A DNA stretch of 64,000 nucleotides from Barnesiella viscericola DSM 18177 (GTDB lineage: Bacteria > Bacteroidota > Bacteroidia > Bacteroidales > Barnesiellaceae): positions 1,922,001-1,986,000 of the forward strand of contig NZ_CP007034.1 of assembly GCF_000512915.1 (NCBI RefSeq), given 5' to 3'. Positions 39,474-48,480 of this stretch are shown here, in pieces. Position numbers and translations under genes: made by a program. Position 1 is the stretch's first letter, and each line of letters starts with the position of its first letter. The notes below the pieces were generated by a model. That model saw nothing but the letters and a program-made list of their open reading frames with translations, ran no database searches and had not been told where the DNA came from.

Positions 39474-40714
39474 AAAGGTGGTTGATCCTGTTATGTATAA
39501 TCGGTTTGGGGGCTTCGACGGCTCTCTTCTCCCAAACCCTCGAAATGGAAAAGCTGCGCCGGAATCGGGAGCAGACCTTGAAAGAGCTGAACGAGACCAA
39601 CAAGAAACTGAACAAGACGCTGCGCAGCGCCAAGAGTTCACTCAACGAGTTGAACAGCATCACGGCCGAGATTAAGCAGCAGCGTAACCTCATTGCCAAA
39701 ATCAACAAGGAGATTGCCACCATCAACCGCAAACAACGGGCGGTGAAAGATACCATCTATCTGTTGCAGAAGGACCTCACGGCCAAGAAGCGCAGCTATG
39801 CCGGTGCCGTGAAGCGCATGGGACACCGGCGGTCGGAGTATGACGAACTGATGTTCATCTTTTCGGCCTCGTCGTTGAGCGAGTCGTATCGGCGGGCCCG
39901 GTACTTGAAAGAGTATTCGGCCTGGCGCAAACGGCAGGCGGCCGAGATTGCCGAGCGCAAACAGCAGCTCGAAGAGTTGCAGCAGCAGTTGGCCAAGAGT
40001 GTGGCCGAGAAGAATGCCGTGTTGAAGGAGCGCAGTGCCGAGGCCGAGGTGTTGCAGAAGCAGGAGAGCAGCAAGCGCAACCTCATTGCCGGACTGAAAA
40101 AACAGGAGAAACAGCTGAAACAGGAGATAAACCGCAAGCGCAAACAGGCCGAGGCACTCGACCGCAAGTTGGAGCAACTCATTGCCGAGGAGGAGCGCAA
40201 GTCGTCGGAACGGGCCGACAAGGCCGACGGAAAGAGCTCGACAGCCAAGCGTTCGACCAAGGGTTACAAGATGACCAAGGAGGAGCTGGCCTTGTCGGGC
40301 AGCTTCGCGAAGAACAAGGGCAAGTTGCCCTTCCCGCTCTCGGGCAGCTACAAGATTGTGGCCCACTTCGGCCGTCAGCAGCACCCCGAGTTGCGCTATG
40401 TGCAGACCGAGAACAGCGGTATCGACATTGAGACGACACCGGGTACGAGAGCACGCGCCGTCTTCAACGGCGTGGTTTCGCGCATCTTTGTGACCCCGGG
40501 CTACAACAGCACCATCATCGTGCGTCACGGTAACTACCTCACGATTTATGCCAACCTGAGCGAGGTCTATGTGCGGGCCGGTGAGAAGGTGAAGACCGGG
40601 CAGAACCTGGGTAAGATCTACTCCGACTCGCAGGACGGTAACCGCACCATCTTGACCTTCCAGCTGTGGAAGGAGCGCACGAAGCTGAATCCCGAATCGT
40701 GGTTGAACATGTAA
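39470..40714 (+). CDS. EnvC-like coiled-coil protein with degenerate M23 domain
   Basis: 414 aa. Signal peptide 1-21. Long coiled coil about 22-125 and 155-265 (MEKLRRNREQTLKELNETNK, QKQESSKRNLIAGLKKQEKQ). C-terminal LytM/M23 domain about 300-414. In active LytM enzymes the zinc ligands lie in HxGIDI, YAHLS and HLHF; here they read NSGIDI, YANLS and ILTF, so most ligands are gone. That is the pattern of EnvC-type proteins, which activate periplasmic amidases instead of cutting peptidoglycan. It overlaps the DUF4292 gene by 4 bp. Confidence 0.88.
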   Translation: MKRWLILLCIIGLGASTALFSQTLEMEKLRRNREQTLKELNETNKKLNKTLRSAKSSLNELNSITAEIKQQRNLIAKINKEIATINRKQRAVKDTIYLLQKDLTAKKRSYAGAVKRMGHRRSEYDELMFIFSASSLSESYRRARYLKEYSAWRKRQAAEIAERKQQLEELQQQLAKSVAEKNAVLKERSAEAEVLQKQESSKRNLIAGLKKQEKQLKQEINRKRKQAEALDRKLEQLIAEEERKSSERADKADGKSSTAKRSTKGYKMTKEELALSGSFAKNKGKLPFPLSGSYKIVAHFGRQQHPELRYVQTENSGIDIETTPGTRARAVFNGVVSRIFVTPGYNSTIIVRHGNYLTIYANLSEVYVRAGEKVKTGQNLGKIYSDSQDGNRTILTFQLWKERTKLNPESWLNM

Positions 40715-40733
40715 CCGACAAGGAGAGACCCCT

Positions 40734-41669
40734 ATGATGGAGATACACCGATACACGGCGGCCTATCACCGCGACTGGAACGATTTCGTCAACGAATCGT
40801 CGAACGGTACTTTTCTGTTTCTGCGCGAATACATGGAGTATCACGCCGACCGCTTTACCGACTATTCGCTGCTGGTCTACGACGATAACAAACTGCTGGC
40901 GCTGCTGCCGGCCAACCGGCAGGGCGATGTGCTCTATTCACACGCCGGCCTCACCTACGGCGGTCTGATCATGACCACCCGCAACACCACGGTGCAGGTG
41001 CTCGCAATCATGCAGCTCATTGCCGACTTTCTGCGCAAGGAACGGTTCGTCAAATGGGTCTATAAATGTGTGCCCCATATCTATCACCGCTATCCGTCGG
41101 AGGCCGACCTCTATGCTCTCTTCCGACTGGGTGCCCGTTGGGTGGGGTGCAACATCTCGTCGGCAGTGCAGCAGGAGAATCCGCTGCGCTTCCGGGCCGA
41201 CCGCCGCAGCCGCATGAAGAAGGCCGTACAGGCTGGTTTGCAGGTGGTCGAGACAACCGATTTCGCCCCCTTCTGGCAAGTGTTGGAGTCCAATCTGCAA
41301 GAGCGCTATCGGGTGAAGCCGGTCCATTCGCTGGCCGAGATCGAACTGCTGCACAGCCGTTTTCCCGACCGCATACGCCACTTTGTCACCCTGCGCGGCG
41401 ACGAGGTGCTGGCCGGTAGTGTCATCTACGACACGGGTATCGTGGCCCACGCGCAATACACCTCGGCTTCGCACGAGGGGAAGCACTCGGGAGCTCTCGA
41501 CCTGTTGTACGGGGAAATCATCGGCGAGGTATTCGCCTCCCGCAAGTGGTTCGACTTCGGGCAGTCGACCGAGGAGATGGGCCACTACCTCAACGAGGGG
41601 CTCATCACTCAGAAAGAGGGGTTCGGGTGCCGGGGCGTCGCCTACAATATTTACGAAATAGACTTATAA
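40734..41669 (+). CDS. FemAB/GNAT-like N-acyltransferase
   Basis: 311 aa. Resembles FemAB/GNAT-like transferases often found in polysaccharide loci: NSSNGTFLFLREYMEYH-type opening (here NESSNGTFLFLREYMEYHAD), LYSHAGLTYGGLIM in the first half, and in the second half VTLRGDEVLAGSVIYD followed by GALDLLYGEIIGEVFASRKW and FDFGQSTE. It may transfer an acyl or aminoacyl group to a sugar or lipid. Two start codons lie in tandem (ATGATG). 19 bp after the EnvC-like gene and 74 bp before the flippase, so it heads the polysaccharide block. Confidence 0.72.
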   Translation: MMEIHRYTAAYHRDWNDFVNESSNGTFLFLREYMEYHADRFTDYSLLVYDDNKLLALLPANRQGDVLYSHAGLTYGGLIMTTRNTTVQVLAIMQLIADFLRKERFVKWVYKCVPHIYHRYPSEADLYALFRLGARWVGCNISSAVQQENPLRFRADRRSRMKKAVQAGLQVVETTDFAPFWQVLESNLQERYRVKPVHSLAEIELLHSRFPDRIRHFVTLRGDEVLAGSVIYDTGIVAHAQYTSASHEGKHSGALDLLYGEIIGEVFASRKWFDFGQSTEEMGHYLNEGLITQKEGFGCRGVAYNIYEIDL

Positions 41670-41743
41670 CCGGTATGCCCGGCGGGGAGGATAAAACGAT
41701 ATACCGTGCCATTGTGAAGGAAACCGGATTCAAAATTATATAA

Positions 41744-43267
41744 ATGAGCGAGTTACCGACAAAAGAAGTAGGACAGGAGGACGCCACATACGAACATATT
41801 ATAAAATATACGGGTTTGTTTGGTGGTGTGCAGGGGGTGACTATGCTTGTCGGTGTAATCAGAAACAAATTGACAGCGGCCTTGTTGGGGCCTTCGGGGT
41901 TGGGCTTGATTAATATTTACAACAACGTAGTTCGACTCCTGAGCGAAGCCACAAATTTCGGCATATCATTTAGCGCTGTCAGAAATGTATCGGAGCTTTT
42001 TGACGAAGGAGACACGAGGAAAATTGCCGATTTTGTCGATACTGTCAGGACTTGGAGCCTCATGACCGCGATATTTGGCATGGTTGTCTGTTGCGCCATC
42101 TCACCGTTACTGAGCCTGTGGACTTTCAAAAATTACGAATATACGGCAATATTTTGCGCCATTTCGCCCATCGTTGCAATGATGAGCATCATAGGGGGTG
42201 AAATTGCCATTCTGAAAGGTCTCAGGCAACTGAAACGTGTAGCTCTCATATCGGTATTTGGAGCCGCCTCTACCTTGATACTAAGTACGCCCTTGTATAT
42301 TTGGCTGGGGATAAAAGGTATAGTACCCGCATTGCTTCTAAGCAATCTTGCTGTGACGGTAATACACCTGCACTATTCCACAAAAACTTATCCGTGGCAG
42401 GCAACATGGCGTTCCATGAACAACATAAAAAAGGGGATACCGCTCATAAAACTTGGTGTTGCATTTATCTTGTCCGGTGTATTCGGGCAAGGAGCCGAGC
42501 TGTTGATACGAATAGCCCTACTCGATCTTGGTGGACTTGACGATGTGGGATTTTACAACAGCGGATACATGATGGCTGTGACGTATGCCTCTGTGATATT
42601 TGTTGCTCTTGAAACCGATTACTTCCCTCGCCTGTCAGTGGCATGTTTCGATAAGAAGAAAATGAATGTGACCATCAACCGGCAGATTGAAGCCTGTGTA
42701 TTGCTGATGTCGCCATTTCTTACCATTTTTGTCATGGCTATGCCTCTGATTGTACAGATTCTGTTTACCGACCGGTTTACGCCTGCAATCCCGATGGCCA
42801 CATGTGCTGCACTTTACATGTACTTCAAGTCACTGACTCTTCCGGCAGCTTATCTCCCGTTGGCCGTCGGAGATTCTAAAATGTTTCTTACCGTAGAATT
42901 TATTTACGACGCTTTTGTAGCGATAGCCATACCTGTCGGATACAAGATGGCAGGCCTCACCGGTACGGGAATTGCCCTTTCGGTAGCGGGATTTGTAGAT
43001 ATGCTCGTCATACATCTGACACACAGATGGAAATATGGATTCAAATTCAGTTTTACTCCCATGCCTCTATATTTGGCACAGTTTGTCCTGTTAGTGAGCT
43101 GTATTGTAGTATCGTTCTCTGAAAACCCTATGATCAAATGGACCATTGGGCCTGTGTGTGTGTTTATCTCGGTTGCCATATCGTTGTATATACTCAACAG
43201 GGAGATGAATATCATCAGTAAAATAATGAATAAAGTGAAAAAGGGTAAGGATAATGCAGACCAGTAA
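41744..43267 (+). CDS. O-antigen/oligosaccharide flippase (Wzx-like)
   Basis: 507 aa with about 12-14 membrane segments, MATE/MVF-like fold. It opens with YEHIIKYTGLFGGVQGVTML, followed by RNKLTAALLGPSGLGLINIY, typical of the O-antigen translocase group. It should flip undecaprenyl-linked oligosaccharide units to the periplasmic face. Base composition is AT-richer than in the genes up to 41669, suggesting exchange of this block. It overlaps the next glycosyltransferase by 14 bp. Confidence 0.88.
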   Translation: MSELPTKEVGQEDATYEHIIKYTGLFGGVQGVTMLVGVIRNKLTAALLGPSGLGLINIYNNVVRLLSEATNFGISFSAVRNVSELFDEGDTRKIADFVDTVRTWSLMTAIFGMVVCCAISPLLSLWTFKNYEYTAIFCAISPIVAMMSIIGGEIAILKGLRQLKRVALISVFGAASTLILSTPLYIWLGIKGIVPALLLSNLAVTVIHLHYSTKTYPWQATWRSMNNIKKGIPLIKLGVAFILSGVFGQGAELLIRIALLDLGGLDDVGFYNSGYMMAVTYASVIFVALETDYFPRLSVACFDKKKMNVTINRQIEACVLLMSPFLTIFVMAMPLIVQILFTDRFTPAIPMATCAALYMYFKSLTLPAAYLPLAVGDSKMFLTVEFIYDAFVAIAIPVGYKMAGLTGTGIALSVAGFVDMLVIHLTHRWKYGFKFSFTPMPLYLAQFVLLVSCIVVSFSENPMIKWTIGPVCVFISVAISLYILNREMNIISKIMNKVKKGKDNADQ

Positions 43268-44261
43268 AGTATCTATCTTGGTAGCCGTTTATAATGCCGA
43301 GAAATATCTCGGCAAATGCCTGGATTCTCTTGTGTCGCAGACTTACGGGAATATTGAAATACTATGTATTGACGACGGCTCAAATGATAGTTCGGCCGAT
43401 ATCTTGAACAGATATGCATTGACCGATGACCGAATAAAGGTTTTGACACTGTCAAAAAACTCAGGCTTGGCCAATGCAAGAAACGAGGGGTTGAAAGTTG
43501 CTTCTGGACAATACATTACCATGCTCGACAGTGACGATTGGTTTTCCGACGACTCGATAGAAAAAGCCGTTGAAGCCATAGAATCAGAACCGGATGCCGA
43601 TGCCTCCCTGTTTCGGTTGATGCAATACTATGAAGAGACCGGGAAGATGGTCGAATACAAAAATAAAACCGATAAAAAATGTATAAGCGGCGAGGAGGCA
43701 TTCGTACTCAGCCTCGATTGGAGTATACATGGCTTATATATGCTCCGCGCTGAAATACACAAGAAATATTTGTTCGACAACTCAACCTTGCTTTACAGCG
43801 ATGAGAATGCAACCCGATTGCATTACCTGCATTCACGCAAAGTCGTTATGTCGGAAGGTAAATACTTTTACAGAAGACATGTGGAATCGATGACCAACTC
43901 ATGTTCCATACGGAGATTCGACATACTTGCGGCCAATTACAGCTTGTTGCAGCTGCTTAAAAAAGAGGAGAGAGAAGGTTCGCTGACGGACGCCGACAAG
44001 ATTTTCGATTTGTATGAGAACATAAGGTGGCTCAACGTTGTGGGTGCTTACTGGTATTATTTCAACAACAAACAGCACTTTACCGTTGAAGAACAAAAAG
44101 AGATATTGAGCAAAATCTCATCGGCACTGGAAACAATTGATGCCCGAAGGATAAGGCTCGCATTAAAGTTCAAGATCGGTTACTATCCGTTTAAGAATTT
44201 CAGACTTTTTCTCTTATCCGAGAACATCTATTTCCATTTAAGAAAACTGTTGGGCCGATGA
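43254..44261 (+). CDS. Glycosyltransferase family 2
   Basis: 335 aa. GT-A fold: VSILVAVYNAEKYLGKCLDS at the start, EILCIDDGSNDSS, LANARNEGLKVASGQYIT, and the metal-binding DxD as MLDSDDWF near residue 90. The C-terminal half is specific and untraceable. It transfers a sugar from a nucleotide donor to the growing repeat unit. Like the flippase it overlaps, it is AT-rich compared with flanking genes. Confidence 0.9.
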   Translation: MQTSKVSILVAVYNAEKYLGKCLDSLVSQTYGNIEILCIDDGSNDSSADILNRYALTDDRIKVLTLSKNSGLANARNEGLKVASGQYITMLDSDDWFSDDSIEKAVEAIESEPDADASLFRLMQYYEETGKMVEYKNKTDKKCISGEEAFVLSLDWSIHGLYMLRAEIHKKYLFDNSTLLYSDENATRLHYLHSRKVVMSEGKYFYRRHVESMTNSCSIRRFDILAANYSLLQLLKKEEREGSLTDADKIFDLYENIRWLNVVGAYWYYFNNKQHFTVEEQKEILSKISSALETIDARRIRLALKFKIGYYPFKNFRLFLLSENIYFHLRKLLGR

Positions 44262-44322
44262 GTTCGGAGGAAAGTGAATAAAGTTTCAAAGAAAGAGCTA
44301 AATTGAAGGAGAGTATAGGTTC

Positions 44323-45432
44323 ATGAAGATATTGTTAGCAGGTGATTACAGCAATTATCATCGGGCCCTGTCGTTGGCCTTGCGTAGAATGGGGCATGAG
44401 GTGGTCGTGGCATCGGACGGGTCGCAGTGGATGAATACGGCCCGCGATATTGATACGTCGAGGCCTTTCAAGAACAAGGTGGGGGGACTGTTGCTGTGGG
44501 CCAAATTGAATATGCTCTTGAAATCGCGGTTGGAGGGATTTGATGTCGTACAGATTAATTCACCGGGATTTGTCGCCTTGCAACCTTGTCGATTGCGCTT
44601 GTTGTTTGATCACCTGCTTGCCAGGAACGGGGCGGTCTATCTCACCGCTATGGGGACCGATACCTACTACATCGATTTTTGCCTGTCGGGTGCGTTGCGG
44701 TATAACGAATGGAAAGTAGGCAATCAACCCTCGCCGCTTGCCCTTGCCCAACCCGACGAGCTTCGGCGCTGGCAGGCCCCGGTACTGACCGATTACACCC
44801 ATTATGTATATGACCGTGTGCGCGGGATTGTGAGCGGCCTGTATGAATACAACGAGTCGTGTCGCCGGGTGGTCGATTCTTCGCGATTGGCCTATGCCGG
44901 CATTCCCATCGATACCGACTCTTTTACGATGGCGCATGGCGATGAGGTGCCATCGCGGGTCAGACTTTTCCTGGGGGTACATCGCGACCGTATGGTCGAG
45001 AAGGGAACCGACCGTATGTGGGCTGCGGCCCGTCGGGTTGCGGAGCGTCACCCCGACAAGTGCGAGTTGGTTTTTGTCGAGAATCGTCCTTATAGCGAAT
45101 ATGTGGGGTTGATGAGGTCGTCGCATGTAGTGCTTGACCAGCTGTACAGCTATACCCCGGCAACCAATGCTTTGCTGGCGATGGCTCAGGGGTTGGTTGC
45201 GGTGAGTGGTGCCGAGCCCGAATACTACGATTTTATCGGGGAGACCGAGAACCGGCCTGTCGTGAATGCCATACCCGACGATGAGAAGTTGGAAGCTCAA
45301 CTGGAAGATATTGTGCTGCACCCCGAACGTTTGCCTGAACAGGCTCGTCGCAGCCGCGAGTTTGTGGTCAAGCACAATCGCGACGAGGTGGTAGCCCGGC
45401 GATTCCTCGACTTTTGGGCTCGCTGCAAGTAG
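44323..45432 (+). CDS. Glycosyltransferase, GT4-like
   Basis: 369 aa. It opens MKILLAGDYSNYHRALSLAL, a GT-B N-terminal strand-loop with RRMGHEVVVAS. The C-terminal domain has AYAGIPIDTDSF, LFLGVHRDRMVEKGTDRMWA, then VVLDQLYSYTPATNALLAMA and GAEPEYYDF, corresponding to the donor-binding region. The usual EX7E motif is weak, so the family call is tentative. GC-rich codon use returns here, in contrast to the preceding flippase/GT2 pair. It converges on the next GT2. Confidence 0.7.
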   Translation: MKILLAGDYSNYHRALSLALRRMGHEVVVASDGSQWMNTARDIDTSRPFKNKVGGLLLWAKLNMLLKSRLEGFDVVQINSPGFVALQPCRLRLLFDHLLARNGAVYLTAMGTDTYYIDFCLSGALRYNEWKVGNQPSPLALAQPDELRRWQAPVLTDYTHYVYDRVRGIVSGLYEYNESCRRVVDSSRLAYAGIPIDTDSFTMAHGDEVPSRVRLFLGVHRDRMVEKGTDRMWAAARRVAERHPDKCELVFVENRPYSEYVGLMRSSHVVLDQLYSYTPATNALLAMAQGLVAVSGAEPEYYDFIGETENRPVVNAIPDDEKLEAQLEDIVLHPERLPEQARRSREFVVKHNRDEVVARRFLDFWARCK

Positions 45433-45458
45433 TTATCCAATGTAAGTAGGGCTTGATT

Positions 45459-46484
45459 TCAAAGGTGTTTCTTGATTCCCTCTTTCCCTCGTGAGAGGAG
45501 CAGCAACATGCCGTCGGTGAGTGGGCGGTTTTTCCATTTCAATGCCATCTTCATAAGTCGGAAGATGAGGGGTAGCCGGGTCGCCTTTATCACGAAGTCG
45601 TAGTCTTGTTGATAAACCCCTTCCAGGAATTTCCAACGCTCTTGTGGGGGGTAATTTCCCTCGGCTGTATACAGACTGTAAATCGACTGGTAGATGAGGT
45701 GTGCCCGTTCTTCCAGCAGGTAGCGGTCGTACTCCCGATTGTCGATACCGAGTTGGGCGATGAGTCCTTGCCGCAGGACATAGGCCTCGCGAGCGTAGGC
45801 CGACAGTTGCCGGTAGGGTAGCAGTTTGTGGGAGAGAGATAGGTTTTTGCGGTGGATATAGAGGTAGTCGATGTGGGCAATTTGTGCTATCGACTGGCCG
45901 TGTTTCACAAATTCCAATACGAACAGGTGATCTTCGCCATAGGAGTAGCGCGGGTCGAAGCGAAGGTGATGCTGCTCGATAATCTCGCGCTTGAACAGCT
46001 TGTTGCAAGGCCCTTTGGTGGTGTCGTGTATTTCGGCATCGGCAAAGATCATACCCCGTTCCCGATCGGTGTGAGCCGAGCGGGTGTGTTCAAATCCGTG
46101 AGACTCCGTTCGTCCCGACGACTCATAAAGTAGCGATATGCCAGCTATCATCAAGTCGGCCTGCACCGAAAGCAGATGGGAGAGGTAGGAGGAGGTTACC
46201 CGGTCGTCGGCATCGACGAAGGCGATGTATTCGCCCCGGGCCTCGGCCAATCCCCGGTTGCGGGCAGCCGATACTCCGGCGTTGCTTTGGTGCAGGGCTA
46301 CGATACGTGGCTCTCGGGCTGCATATCGGTCGATGATAGCCGCCGAGTTGTCGGTCGAACCGTCGTCGATGACCAGAATCTCAAACGACGAATAGTCCTG
46401 ACTCAGCACGCTGTCGAGGCAGGCCGGCAGGAACGGTTCGGCATTGTAGACCGGTATGATGACGGAGATGAGCGGATTATTCAT
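45459..46484 (-). CDS. Glycosyltransferase family 2
   Basis: 341 aa. GT-A motifs: ISVIIPVYNAEPFLPACLDS, EILVIDDGSTDNSAAIIDRY, VSAARNRGLAEARGEYIAFV, DADD near residue 92, and a Glu-Asp pair (RYSYGEDHLFVLEF) near 185 that often serves as catalytic base. It probably adds one sugar in surface-polysaccharide assembly. Minus strand, alone, with a -7 box 40 nt upstream; it ends 26 bp from the oppositely oriented GT4-like gene. Confidence 0.9.
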   Translation of the reverse strand: MNNPLISVIIPVYNAEPFLPACLDSVLSQDYSSFEILVIDDGSTDNSAAIIDRYAAREPRIVALHQSNAGVSAARNRGLAEARGEYIAFVDADDRVTSSYLSHLLSVQADLMIAGISLLYESSGRTESHGFEHTRSAHTDRERGMIFADAEIHDTTKGPCNKLFKREIIEQHHLRFDPRYSYGEDHLFVLEFVKHGQSIAQIAHIDYLYIHRKNLSLSHKLLPYRQLSAYAREAYVLRQGLIAQLGIDNREYDRYLLEERAHLIYQSIYSLYTAEGNYPPQERWKFLEGVYQQDYDFVIKATRLPLIFRLMKMALKWKNRPLTDGMLLLLSRGKEGIKKHL

Positions 46485-46524
46485 AAGTCTGCGAGTCGGT
46501 GGATATGAGGAAACGGACCTCAGA

Positions 46525-46532
46525 CAAAAGTA
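46525..46532 (-). promoter_or_regulatory. -7 element of the minus-strand GT2 gene
   Basis: TACTTTTG on the minus strand, 41 nt upstream of the start. No -33 TTTG at the right distance. The rest of 46533-46770 is AT-rich, without a supportable gene. Confidence 0.5.
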
Positions 46533-46772
46533 GTGATTTTTCTCAAAAATCCGATGTTAAAATAGGAATGTATTAGAAATAAGCTACTTATGAGCTTTTC
46601 TCAAAGGGCGAGGTAATGACTTGGCAACGGTCGCAAATTCTGTGATATGCGGTGTATTTCTGTCAAACAACTCTTATCGGATGCAAATGTACACAAATAA
46701 AGCGGATGAAAAGAAGAATATAGTATTTTTTTCATGGCTCTGTGGCTATGCGGAGAGCCGCCAGCCTTTTGA

Positions 46773-46814
46773 CAAAATAAAACATCGCCATACACTCAAA
46801 GAGGTTGGCGATGT
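46773..46814 (-). terminator. Terminator of the DUF4377-like lipoprotein gene
   Basis: 9-bp stem ACATCGCCA / TGGCGATGT with a 15-nt loop. On the minus strand it is followed by TTTATTTTGTC, 64 bp after the gene. Confidence 0.8.
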
Positions 46815-46877
46815 GGCAGAGGGGAAATATGATTGGAAAATCAAAAATGGACAAGGAATAGAAATATAATGCTCGGC

Positions 46878-47771
46878 TTAAAGGCTTTCAGCAGAGAGCG
46901 TATAAGATATCACAACCGTTCCCACATTGGCTTCCGGATATTTGGTTTTGTAATACTCGGTCAGGTCTTTATAAAGATAGATGGCACTTGGTGTTCTATC
47001 AACATCTTTTGTTTGAGTAGCATAGCCCATAAATACATCAAATGACAGATTATCAATCGGGGTTTCTGCTTCATCTAAAAAAATCCATTCTCCATAACCG
47101 ACTATCCGTGCATCCAGGGGAAGTATTTTATAGGACTCCGGCATTTCCTCCGGTGCTTTACTTTTGGACTGTATGATATACGGACCAAGCACTTTGTTGT
47201 CATCTTGTAAGGCTATACATTTAAGGATAGCGTCCTCATCACGATAAAGCATATCGTGATAATCCAACGGAATAAGAGAGTTGTCTTTCAAATCCTGTTC
47301 AATGAGTTCTTTATTATCCGCTTCTACCGCATACCTGTATTGTGGTAGTGGAATGTTGTCGTAATATGCTTTTGGAATAAGATGTAATGGCAAGTTTTCC
47401 GAGTCTTTTTTATCTTTGGATATCACTTCAAGTAACTTGCGTTCTGTCCATGCAGGAGTTCCCATACTATAATCCAAATAACTGGTTTCGCCAATTTTAA
47501 TTTGGTATTCATATCCTTTTTCAAACTCAAACCCAGCAATGGAGCCACATGCACTCCATTCATCGGACTGCTCTTGTTTTACAGCATAAACTTCTGACAA
47601 GTAATTAAATCCGTCAGACCAAAGGACACCCGGTATTTTCTCAGATGCCACAGTCAGTACAAATTCTTTATAGCCAGTTATTTTTCGACCTTCTTCATCG
47701 TTATCATCGCAGCTGATAAAGCTAAAGACGCAGAAGAATAAAATCAATACTCCCAATTCTTTTGTTCTCAT
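46878..47771 (-). CDS. DUF4377-like lipoprotein, probable cargo of a lost mobile element
   Basis: 297 aa. Lipoprotein signal LILFFCVFSFISC followed by Asp/Glu residues. The first third matches the DUF4377 pattern (VYAVKQEQSDEWSACGSIAG, FEFEKGYEYQIKIGE). The rest is unrecognised, with an acidic middle and a closing TVVISYTLSAESL. Codon use is clearly AT-richer than that of neighbouring chromosomal genes. It lies downstream of the relaxase remnant on the same strand, which suggests arrival with it. Function unknown. Confidence 0.72.
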   Translation of the reverse strand: MRTKELGVLILFFCVFSFISCDDNDEEGRKITGYKEFVLTVASEKIPGVLWSDGFNYLSEVYAVKQEQSDEWSACGSIAGFEFEKGYEYQIKIGETSYLDYSMGTPAWTERKLLEVISKDKKDSENLPLHLIPKAYYDNIPLPQYRYAVEADNKELIEQDLKDNSLIPLDYHDMLYRDEDAILKCIALQDDNKVLGPYIIQSKSKAPEEMPESYKILPLDARIVGYGEWIFLDEAETPIDNLSFDVFMGYATQTKDVDRTPSAIYLYKDLTEYYKTKYPEANVGTVVISYTLSAESL

Positions 47772-47856
47772 TTTAATCTAATGTATGATGATTATTATTA
47801 CCAAGATAATGTTCTTTTTCTCGTATGTTTCGGAGAAAGTTACCTCAATCCGCTTA

Positions 47857-47864
47857 CAAAAGTA
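47857..47864 (-). promoter_or_regulatory. -7 element of the DUF4377-like gene
   Basis: TACTTTTG on the minus strand, 86 nt upstream of 47771. A hairpin AGGGGAT...ATCCCCT (47863-47892) overlaps it. Confidence 0.45.
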
Positions 47865-47935
47865 GGGGATTTTTCCGATAATCCCCTATCTTCTAATGTT
47901 TTTATTTGCTTTTGGAGTGGATTTTAGAGTACGTT

Positions 47936-48480
47936 CTATATTTTCAGCCTTTTATCCTGCTTTGTAGGTGTAATCCCCAAACAGTTTCTCCATTCATTCG
48001 CTTTCTGTCTGAACCATTGCACAAGCGGAATGTCATTCATGCATATATGGTAGTGTCCTTTCCTGTTCTTGTCCTCCTCAAACGAGAAAGCCGCACTCTC
48101 GTCTCGGAACTTTCGGTTGAACTCGGGAGAATAGAAATCACCTTTCAACCTCACTTTCTTCAATTTACACAACTCCTGAACTACTCTTTCGGAGAATTTC
48201 AAGGTGTTCCGGCAGAAGTCAATCAGCGGCAACAACTTATCCACGTAAGGGAAGTAACGCTGTATCTTGTCCATATACTCGTTGAACTTGGTGCGTTCTT
48301 CCCTATGTGTCCATTCCATCGTTTCAATCTGCCGTACCAATTCTTCGTTCTGACTTTCAAGGGCGGATATGCGTTGCTGCAATTCCTCCCTTTCCGCTTT
48401 CAACTTATTGCCGCCCAAAAGAGAACCGACCCTTGCCACGAGTGCCGTCTTCGCTTCGGTCTTGCCGGGCAGCAGTTCCC
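47936..48480 (-). pseudogene. MobV-type relaxase (Pre/Mob), C-terminal remnant
   Basis: About 180 codons on the minus strand down to a stop at 47936. The segment starts near TALVARVGSLLGGNKLKAER, has a coiled coil (LQQRISALESQNEELVRQIE), and then YFPYVDKLLPLIDFCRNTLK. The end, IPLVQWFRQKANEWRNCLG then TPTKQDKRLKI, matches the C-terminal region of Bacteroides plasmid/transposon mobilisation proteins. The catalytic N-terminal half is missing. The frame continues to 49042 only because it runs antisense through the TolC fragment, and no relaxase sequence is seen there. The junction falls at about 48465-48485. Confidence 0.8.

Noticed and set aside
46601-46795. Small minus-strand ORF of 64 codons
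   Set aside because: It overlaps the terminator hairpin, has no recognisable features, and lies in AT-rich spacer.
47906-48469. N-terminal half of the 386-codon plus ORF that ends in TolC sequence
   Set aside because: It is the complement of the relaxase remnant and shows no outer-membrane-factor features.
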